Source: Candidatus Thorarchaeota archaeon
GTDB lineage: Archaea > Asgardarchaeota > Thorarchaeia > Thorarchaeales > Thorarchaeaceae
Assembly: GCA_016840965.1 (NCBI GenBank)
Contig: JAEORI010000354.1
Location: forward strand, 1-10,716
Reading direction: 5' to 3'
Length of the DNA stretch: 10,716 bases
The notes beneath the pieces were generated by a model, which was not told where the DNA came from, ran no database searches, and saw only the letters and a list, made by a program, of their open reading frames with translations. The stretch's first letter is position 1. Each line of letters opens with the position of its first letter. This document shows positions 6,245-10,716 of this stretch, piece after piece. The position numbers and the translations under genes were made by a program.

Positions 6245-7751
6245 ACCTAATGAAGTAGCTCCTCCTAAGCCAATTCAAATCTCGAGAGAAAAGGTCCCTT
6301 ATGTCATTGATTCCCATTGAAGCCATGTAGAGTCTTCCACTCCCAATCCCCCAAGCAAGTACCGTATCTGTAATTCCGAGTGGTTGTGTGACCTCAGGCC
6401 TGAAGATACCTGAACCTCCAAGTTCAATCCACCCAAGCTTCTCATGCTTGCCGAAGGTTTCGACGCTGGGTTCTGTGAAAGGGAATTGACCAGGTTTGAA
6501 CTTCAGTTTCTCAATACCTACCCCTTTGCATATTGCAGTAATATACCCAAGTAGATCTCTCAGTGTCAAATCTTTGTCCATTATGATACCTTCACATTGA
6601 TCGAATTCTTGTGCATGTGTTGCACTAAGAGTTTCAGATCTAAAGTTTCTATCAATTATGAACATCTTCTGAGGGCCTTCACGATGATCATAGAGATATC
6701 TCATTGAAACAGGAGTTGTATGAGGACGCAAACAAAGTCGTGTTGCTATCTCTTCATAGTATGGCCAATCCCATCCTATTGATCCTGTTCCTCCACCACT
6801 CTCGTGAACTTCTTTCACTGTATTGTAGTATTTCCTGTCTGTGATTTGTCCGTGACTAAATGGGGCTACGACTCGGAATTGATCCTGGACTTCTCTAGCT
6901 ACATGATCTTGAGGAACAAAGAGTGTATCGTGAGCCCAGAATTCAGTTTCCACATATGGTCCGAACCATTCAGTGAATCCTAATCCAATCATGATTTCTC
7001 TTAACCAATCATTGAACTCTGCATATGGGTGCTTTTTGCCATAGTTGTGATAAGCTGGTTGGATTTCCACATTATACGGTCTGAAAGATGCAGTTTTCCA
7101 TGCATCACTCGCAAGAAGCTCAGGGGTAATATCTCCAATCCCTTTCACACCACCTTCAACTAGCTGCTCAATCTCCCCAATTTTAGTTTGGACAATCTCA
7201 GCGTCAAATCTTTTAGTGATAATCTCAAAGACTAATTTTCTCTCCAAAGCTATCTTCAGAGACTCTGAATGTGTTTTTGATGGTAGTTCTCTTCCTGATG
7301 ACAACAAATCAAGTATCTCAGACATATCCGATTCCACAATATCTGCTAAACACTGGAGGACGGTCACATCGTCTTCTTTTGATATTCTTAGCCATCCATT
7401 TTTCCGAGCCCAGTTCATTGCGATTCTTGTAGTTTCTGAGTCTAATTCTGCTTGAGCAACCGCATCATCGAAGGTAGCTTTCCCTCCAAGTTTTTTCACT
7501 CCATTAAAAAGACGGATTTCAGGAAGTCCAATCTTAGCATAGCTTATCCCTTCGTCTGTAAGCGAGTATGATACAATCTCCCTAGCATGAATCTGCACAA
7601 GGCTGCGACTTGCTAATGAGTTGAGTATAGAGATTACTCGCTCATCGCCTTGCTTGAGATTACTCGCAAGCTGAGACGATGGAACACGCTGGCCCAGATT
7701 CAATAGTTCTCTTAATACTAGTTTCTCACCTTCAGTCAGCTGTTCACTCAT
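6243..7751 (-). CDS. pheS: Phenylalanyl-tRNA synthetase alpha subunit (archaeal/eukaryal type)
   Basis: PheS is the catalytic class II subunit that activates Phe and aminoacylates tRNA-Phe. The 502 residues begin with winged-helix DNA-binding-like modules (about 1-135: LTEGEKLVLRELLNLGQ, SYSLTDEG, FDDAVAQAELD), as in archaeal and eukaryal PheRS alpha. The class II core follows: motif 1 around 240-280 (HPYAEFNDWLREIMIGLGF ... FWAHDTLFVPQDH), LRPHTTPVSMRYL (341-353), motif 2 FRSETLSATHAQEFDQCEG (370-388), Phe-site region FPFTEPSVE (423-431) and motif 3 AWGIGSGRLYM (466-476, with the conserved Arg). The core looks complete. It is the first gene of the pheST operon. ATG 7751 follows AGGAG at a loose spacing of about 13 bases, so the start is slightly less certain than the gene. 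A possible leader ORF lies upstream. Confidence 0.97.
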   Translation of the reverse strand: MSEQLTEGEKLVLRELLNLGQRVPSSQLASNLKQGDERVISILNSLASRSLVQIHAREIVSYSLTDEGISYAKIGLPEIRLFNGVKKLGGKATFDDAVAQAELDSETTRIAMNWARKNGWLRISKEDDVTVLQCLADIVESDMSEILDLLSSGRELPSKTHSESLKIALERKLVFEIITKRFDAEIVQTKIGEIEQLVEGGVKGIGDITPELLASDAWKTASFRPYNVEIQPAYHNYGKKHPYAEFNDWLREIMIGLGFTEWFGPYVETEFWAHDTLFVPQDHVAREVQDQFRVVAPFSHGQITDRKYYNTVKEVHESGGGTGSIGWDWPYYEEIATRLCLRPHTTPVSMRYLYDHREGPQKMFIIDRNFRSETLSATHAQEFDQCEGIIMDKDLTLRDLLGYITAICKGVGIEKLKFKPGQFPFTEPSVETFGKHEKLGWIELGGSGIFRPEVTQPLGITDTVLAWGIGSGRLYMASMGINDIRDLFSRDLNWLRRSYFIR

Positions 7752-7836
7752 GTGTCAATCAAAACTCCTAAAGCAATCAGATTCAGCCACGATGGACCCC
7801 CCAGATGTTCACTATTATCGCACAACAAATGATCCC

Positions 7837-7869
7837 TTATGGGCTTAATGTAAATTGGCGGTTATCCAT
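7837..7869 (-). other. Possible ten-codon leader ORF upstream of pheS
   Basis: On the minus strand AGGTGA (7877-7882) is followed seven bases later by ATG 7869, encoding MDNRQFTLSP then TAA. If transcription starts about 26 bases from ATTAAAAA (7910-7917), near 7888, this ORF would open the pheST leader. It has a single Phe codon. A chance SD-ATG pairing cannot be excluded. Confidence 0.25.
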
Positions 7870-7873
7870 CCGT

Positions 7874-7916
7874 CCTTCACCTGTTTAAAGTTTCAACGAT
7901 GCCTTCACCTTTTTAA
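7874..7916. repeat. Direct repeat of a 15-bp element, two copies
   Basis: CCTTCACCTGTTTAA (7874-7888) and CCTTCACCTTTTTAA (7902-7916) differ at one base and start 28 bp apart. On the minus strand each reads as a TATA-like TTAAA segment followed by AGGTGAAGG. The spacing is close to the TATA-to-start distance of archaeal promoters. Possible explanations are a repressor or activator half-site pair, or a small local duplication. Confidence 0.6.
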
Positions 7917-8028
7917 TCTGTCGCCAACCACTCTAAACAGTCTTCATAGATGCCTAGACATTAATCGCTATGTCGTAATGTTCAAATATGCTCAATTGAG
8001 GTTTTCAGTTGGCAGATTTGACCTGCCT

Positions 8029-8046
8029 CTGATTTTTAAGAATCAG
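8029..8046. promoter_or_regulatory. Inverted repeat around the aRF1 TATA-like element
   Basis: CTGATT-TTTAAG-AATCAG has perfect six-base arms flanking the TATA-like core, about 30 bp before the GTG start. It could be an operator overlapping the promoter; the arms are short enough for chance. Confidence 0.3.
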
Positions 8047-8062
8047 CAAAACTATACTGTGT

Positions 8063-8070
8063 GAAGGTGA
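8063..8070 (+). promoter_or_regulatory. Ribosome-binding site for the GTG start of aRF1
   Basis: GAAGGTGA lies six bases before GTG 8077. GGTGA matches the 16S 3' tail and is the same core seen before pheT, the CBS gene and the nuclease half at 10297. It supports a GTG start here. Confidence 0.6.
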
Positions 8071-8076
8071 CAAACA

Positions 8077-9156
8077 GTGTCCTTGAATCGATATCGGTTA
8101 AAACGTAAAATAGAGCAGTTGAAAGCATACCAAGGACGCCATAGTTCCTTCACAACAATATATATTCCGCCATCAAAGAATCTGACTGATGTCATCAGCT
8201 TTGTGAGAACTGAACTTGCAGGTGCAGAGAACATCAAAAGTAAAGCGAATCGAAAGAATGTTTCAGATAATCTCACAGCGATTCTTAGTGAACTCACCAA
8301 GATTACACAGCTACCTCAGAACGGTATTGCCTTCTTCTTCGGTATTAAGGAGGAAGGGGGTACAAATGAAGAGATACGCGAAATTATAGTTCCACCTTCA
8401 CCAATTTCGCAATTCGTGTATCTCTGTGGTCGTGAATTTGTCACAGAAGAACTCGAAACAATGACTCAGCCAAAGAGTCTGGTCGTTATAGTCTTAATTG
8501 AAGGTGGAAAAGTAACGATAGGTTATCTGCGTGGGAAACATATGGAGCTCGTCCGTGACGAAGACTTCTATATTATTGGTAAAACAAGAGCTGGTGGGCA
8601 GAGTGCAAAACGTTACTTGCGGATTCGTGAAGAAAAGATGCTTGAGTTCTTCAAGCATGTTGGACGCATGTTAGGCGAACTTCTCCTTGATAATTTGGAT
8701 AATGTTGATGCAATAGTCTTAGGCGGAAATTCGATTCGCTGTCAAGAGTTCTTGGAAAAGGGTGACTTGGATTATCGTCTACGAGAGAAGGTTGCAGAAA
8801 CTATTATCCCAGTGAGCATCATCGATGAAACTGGCTTGTACCAAGCAATGAAGGAAGCATCTCGTGTGCTTCGTGAAACTGAAATCTATGCTGAGAGGCA
8901 AACCTGGGACGGTTTTATGGGTGACCTCTTGAAGGGACTTAATACTGTTACTTATGGTAAGAAGGAAGTCATGGATGCACTCCGTCAAGGCCGTGTTGAT
9001 ACCATCATGGTTTCAGAGGATCTTGCTGATCAGATGGATGAGCTTTATGACGAAACAGCCAATTATGGGTCTCAGCTTCTTGTTTTTTCAAATCAGACAG
9101 AATCTGGGGCGCAATTGAAAGCTTTTGGCGGGATGGCTGCTCGCTTGCGTTGGTAG
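8077..9156 (+). CDS. prf1: Peptide chain release factor aRF1, short form
   Basis: aRF1 recognises all three stop codons in the ribosomal A site and triggers peptidyl-tRNA hydrolysis. Domain 1 carries NIKS (52-55, in ENIKSKANRKN) and the YxCxxxF element YLCGREF (115-121), both used in stop decoding. Domain 2 carries the catalytic loop GKTRAGGQSAKR (168-179). Domain 3 runs from about 208 to the end (VDTIMVSEDL ... AFGGMAARLRW). At 359 residues it is about 50 shorter than many euryarchaeal aRF1 proteins: the sequence passes almost directly from SEDL (313-316) to the final strand region, and the usual Cys-containing minidomain is missing. aPelota is excluded by the GGQ and NIKS motifs. GTG 8077 is chosen because GAAGGTGA (8063-8070) lies six bases upstream and MSLNRYRLKRKIEQLK fits the family start. 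It stops one base from the convergent gene. Confidence 0.95.
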   Translation: MSLNRYRLKRKIEQLKAYQGRHSSFTTIYIPPSKNLTDVISFVRTELAGAENIKSKANRKNVSDNLTAILSELTKITQLPQNGIAFFFGIKEEGGTNEEIREIIVPPSPISQFVYLCGREFVTEELETMTQPKSLVVIVLIEGGKVTIGYLRGKHMELVRDEDFYIIGKTRAGGQSAKRYLRIREEKMLEFFKHVGRMLGELLLDNLDNVDAIVLGGNSIRCQEFLEKGDLDYRLREKVAETIIPVSIIDETGLYQAMKEASRVLRETEIYAERQTWDGFMGDLLKGLNTVTYGKKEVMDALRQGRVDTIMVSEDLADQMDELYDETANYGSQLLVFSNQTESGAQLKAFGGMAARLRW

Positions 9157-9157
9157 C

Positions 9158-9574
9158 CTATCCCTTTGGTGGATGAGGCATACCTCTTAGAGTTTCAATA
9201 TCCTCTATCCACTTGGTAAGTTCTGTGCTAATGTTGTTTATATACTCCAAAAGTACCTGTTGATATTTACGAAGATGTTGCTGTTCTAGCTTCTTTGATT
9301 TTGCGAGGAAATCCTTTACACGCCGTGGAAATCCAGTTGCCCACTGACGAAGATTTAGCTCTGCTTTCTTGTCTTCCAATACCTTCTTCGCTACCCTGAT
9401 AGTCCTACGTTTCGCAATTAGATCTTCGAGTAGCTTCTGGAGTGTAATTGTAGCTGCAACAAGTTCTTTTGTATCCAGTTTTGTCTCCTGGTTTCGGCTG
9501 GTATAGTAAACACGTTTGAAATCTCTCTTTGCAGTCATCACGTGCGTAAGAAGTCTTGTTAGTGAATGAACCAT
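9158..9574 (-). CDS. Small basic all-helical protein, unknown function
   Basis: This 138-residue protein is rich in Lys, Arg, Leu and Glu and appears entirely helical with coiled-coil character (LQKLLEDLIAKRRTIRVAKKVLEDKKAEL, and LAKSKKLEQQHLRKYQQVLLEYINNI after a short RQWATGFPRRVKDF segment). It has no cysteine, signal peptide or membrane span, and I recognise no family. A net positive charge would suit binding to nucleic acid or an acidic partner (inference). ATG 9574 lacks an SD; a TATA-like CTTTTTACC (9600-9608) about 30 bases upstream would fit a nearly leaderless transcript. An alternative ATG lies at residue 13. It lies 66 bases downstream of the Cas4-like nuclease gene on the same strand and may belong to its operon. 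Its TAG is one base from the aRF1 stop. Confidence 0.75.
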   Translation of the reverse strand: MVHSLTRLLTHVMTAKRDFKRVYYTSRNQETKLDTKELVAATITLQKLLEDLIAKRRTIRVAKKVLEDKKAELNLRQWATGFPRRVKDFLAKSKKLEQQHLRKYQQVLLEYINNISTELTKWIEDIETLRGMPHPPKG

Positions 9575-9640
9575 GGCAATTTTTTGTTAAGTTTGTGAGG
9601 TAAAAAGGTCTGTGTTGCTGTATCCCTTTAGTATCAAAGT

Positions 9641-10297
9641 TCATACAGACGAATAATTGCATCTACCGTCGCTATATGGACAAATCTTACAGCGACGTGC
9701 ATCTTTGCTAGGTTTTGGTCTTCTTCCATAATACCAAACTTCATCCAATCGTTTCAGATCTTTTATCACTTTCTCAGGTTTGAATCTCGTCGTGAATTTT
9801 CTTCCAACATTGCATTGCCAACAGTTTCTGGACTTTTTCTTACTAATACATCTCTTTGCATTTTCCTGAAGACAATAGATTGTTACGAGCATCGTTGAAG
9901 AACATGAAACACCACTCTCTTGAAGCGCAAGGGCATACAGTCCCAATTGAAAGACATCCTCAGATCTTGCTTGTTTTGGTAGATATAATTTAGGAAATTT
10001 GTATTCGATTACTAGGTCCAATATTGCGGTTTCTTCCCAATGGAGAATTCCTCCATCGAGTCTTCCAGCATAACGGTGACCCAATGATTTTACATTTTCT
10101 TCTGAGAAGTAAAAATACTGACTGAGTATCCCTTGGCTCGATTTAATTTTAAGAAATTCTGATAAGCTAAATCGCGCTGGAGTTGCTCGTTTTATCTTCA
10201 TACCAATTGCGAAAGGACCAGTCCCTAGATATCGTGCAAAAAGAAGTGTTACAATAAGAAATGCCATGAGTATAATAAGACCATCTAGATCACTCAT
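9641..10297 (-). CDS. C-terminal part of a membrane-anchored Cas4/RecB-like PD-(D/E)XK nuclease
   Basis: The 218-residue product starts with a transmembrane helix (about 6-21) and then carries the catalytic half of a PD-(D/E)XK fold: GRLD (78-81, metal-binding Asp81), VIEYK (96-100, the E-x-K pair Glu98/Lys100), QLGLY (117-121, the QxxxY motif of the Cas4/RecB group), and a C-terminal CKICPYSDGRC (203-213) like the three-cysteine Fe-S end of Cas4. Five more cysteines (132, 142, 150, 159, 162) are unusual. The motifs normally N-terminal to GRLD (a Cys and GxxxH) are missing here but are found in the adjacent upstream ORF. Basic residues after the helix (ARY, KIKR) predict that the nuclease part is cytosolic. 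I choose ATG 10297, preceded by GGGTGA; an in-frame GTG at 10324 would add nine residues. The lack of other cas genes argues against a CRISPR role. Confidence 0.75.
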   Translation of the reverse strand: MSDLDGLIILMAFLIVTLLFARYLGTGPFAIGMKIKRATPARFSLSEFLKIKSSQGILSQYFYFSEENVKSLGHRYAGRLDGGILHWEETAILDLVIEYKFPKLYLPKQARSEDVFQLGLYALALQESGVSCSSTMLVTIYCLQENAKRCISKKKSRNCWQCNVGRKFTTRFKPEKVIKDLKRLDEVWYYGRRPKPSKDARRCKICPYSDGRCNYSSV

Positions 10298-10301
10298 GAA
10301 A

Positions 10302-10307
10302 TCACCC
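10302..10307 (-). promoter_or_regulatory. Candidate ribosome-binding site spanning the first nuclease ORF stop
   Basis: GGGTGA on the minus strand contains the TGA stop of the upstream ORF and lies four bases before ATG 10297. The same stop-in-SD geometry joins pheS to pheT in this window. It favours two genuine coupled genes, though the spacing is short. Confidence 0.4.
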
Positions 10308-10571
10308 GAGTATCCAGAAAACACCTATAACCAAGGCGAGAATGATTATCAATAAAGGCAGAACTTGCATTTCATTTCTCTTACAATTTTGATTGCTTTC
10401 CCCTTGTGCAATATGCTGATGTAGTTTGGCTCCAGTAATGCTCATGGATGAATGAGATTCTCCAAATTTTCTTTTTAGAAGCAAGCGGTATTCGCATTGA
10501 TATTGCATTCTCAACTCTGTAACTTCTCTCATATCATAAAACGGGCCTTTTTCTGATTCAGACAACCTCAT
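10302..10571 (-). CDS. N-terminal part of a Cas4/RecB-like nuclease with C-terminal membrane helix
   Basis: This 89-residue ORF reads VTELRMQYQCEYRLLLKRKFG followed by SITGAKLHQHI. A single Cys (26) before a basic YRLLLK helix and a GxxxH motif (Gly47-His51) are the N-terminal signature of Cas4-type nucleases, where the Cys joins three C-terminal Cys on the Fe-S cluster. Residues about 70-88 (VLPLLIIILALVIGVFWIL) are a transmembrane helix, with CKRNE before it, so the soluble part should be cytosolic. The rest of the nuclease is in the next gene. The frames overlap between 10302 and 10324; removing one T from the TTTT run at 10318-10321 would fuse them into a 309-residue protein. The start is ATG 10571 without an SD; ATG 10532 (residue 14) would also keep the motifs. 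Confidence 0.65.
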   Translation of the reverse strand: MRLSESEKGPFYDMREVTELRMQYQCEYRLLLKRKFGESHSSMSITGAKLHQHIAQGESNQNCKRNEMQVLPLLIIILALVIGVFWILG

Positions 10572-10598
10572 AATCAGTCAAAGTATTGTTTCTGATTA
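10571..10598. promoter_or_regulatory. Inverted repeat at the start of the nuclease gene pair
   Basis: TAATCAG (10571-10577) and CTGATTA (10592-10598) are perfect seven-base arms with a 14-base spacer, touching the ATG at 10571. An operator at this place could regulate the pair; the arms are short and chance is possible. Confidence 0.3.
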
Positions 10599-10664
10599 CA
10601 ATACAAAAGCACCACACATCAGACCAAACAGTAGAGATTTACTTATTAACGAGTTTGAGGACTT

Positions 10665-10703
10665 ACATCAGCAGGATTTCGCTACGGAGACAAATGCTGA
10701 TGT
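10665..10703. repeat. Nine-base perfect inverted repeat at the window edge
   Basis: ACATCAGCA (10665-10673) pairs with TGCTGATGT (10695-10703) across a 21-base spacer. A third related copy, ACATCAG, is at 10616-10622. All lie in the 145-bp stretch upstream of the nuclease pair, in which no gene can be supported. A shared regulator site is one reading; the neighbouring gene outside the window may own it. Confidence 0.45.
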
Positions 10704-10716
10704 CAGACGAAACCTA

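Larger units (their letters stand above)
7752..8076. promoter_or_regulatory. 325-bp divergent intergenic region between pheS and aRF1
   Basis: No tRNA, box C/D RNA or convincing protein gene is seen. It must hold promoters for both flanking genes. On the minus strand, ATTAAAAAGG (7908-7917) and CTTTAAAC (7883-7890) are TATA-like. On the plus strand, TTTTTAAG (8033-8040) is TATA-like and would start the aRF1 transcript near 8060. Other structure is a near-perfect 15-bp direct repeat, a 10-bp palindrome CTCAATTGAG (7991-8000), a six-C run (7797-7802) and a short possible leader ORF (7837-7869, minus). Confidence 0.5.

Noticed and set aside
7855..8064. 69-codon plus-strand ORF (TTG start) in the pheS-aRF1 gap
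   Set aside because: It has a TTG start without an SD and a Cys/Phe/His-rich composition unlike its neighbours, no family resemblance, and it runs through the likely promoter region of aRF1.
9405..9662. 85-codon minus-strand ORF overlapping the helical gene and the end of the nuclease
   Set aside because: Its composition (many Cys, Thr and Asn, with clustered basic residues) looks like an out-of-frame shadow, and it overlaps two better-supported genes.
9641..10571. CRISPR-Cas locus suggested by the Cas4-like protein
   Set aside because: No repeat-spacer array, cas1, cas2 or effector gene is present; Cas4-like nucleases also occur outside CRISPR loci.
10668..10716. Possible gene fragments at the right edge: a plus-strand start (ATG 10694 or 10700) or a minus-strand tail ending at TGA 10668-10670
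   Set aside because: Each gives at most about 16 codons with no distinguishing signal, and both overlap the nine-base inverted repeat; the window ends too soon to choose.
1..10716. Mobile element or provirus
   Set aside because: No transposase, integrase, terminal inverted repeats, att-like duplication or tRNA gene is seen; most genes are cellular housekeeping or signalling types.

Overview
The window looks like a piece of an Asgard-type archaeal genome, most probably Thorarchaeota-like, although lineage cannot be settled from sequence reading alone. The information-processing genes are archaeal/eukaryal in type: a two-subunit PheRS with a 556-residue beta chain, and an aRF1-family release factor with NIKS and GGQ motifs. 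Two Rab-like small GTPases sit close together, which is typical of Asgard genomes. TATA-like elements and GGTGA ribosome-binding sites, complementary to the archaeal 16S 3' end (UCACCUCC), fit this. Base composition is moderately AT-rich and coding is dense.

Layout. At 1-1346 (+) the tail of an unidentified gene overlaps purA (adenylosuccinate synthetase) by four bases (ATGA). purA is interrupted by an in-frame TGA at codon 56. At 2509-1350 (-) a Rab-like GTPase is followed by a polytopic membrane protein. A divergent promoter region (2510-2683) separates this pair from a plus-strand protein with helices flanking a Pro/Glu/Ala-rich linker (2687-3415). At 4458-3412 (-) a second Rab-like GTPase with a clear upstream TATA box is followed by a two-CBS-domain protein. 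At 7751-4563 (-) lies pheS-pheT, translationally coupled through an SD that spans the pheS stop. The 325-bp region 7752-8076 holds divergent signals, a repeated element and a possible ten-codon leader ORF. aRF1 (8077-9156, +) lacks the usual minidomain. At 10571-9158 (-) are two overlapping or abutting small ORFs that together carry the motif set of a Cas4/RecB-like PD-(D/E)XK Fe-S nuclease, each half with one transmembrane helix, followed by a small basic helical protein.

How the genes may work together. purA acts in AMP synthesis; pheST and aRF1 act in translation. The two GTPase operons resemble each other: GTPase first, small putative accessory protein second, with a possible scaffold gene between them. 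Neither GTPase has a C-terminal cysteine for prenylation, so partner proteins may provide membrane or effector contact (inference). The most unusual item is the nuclease at 9641-10571. It is either a natural two-polypeptide, membrane-anchored Cas4-like enzyme or a one-base frameshift in a single nuclease with an inserted transmembrane hairpin. Convergent genes are packed very tightly: the three convergent stop pairs overlap or lie only 1-3 bases apart.
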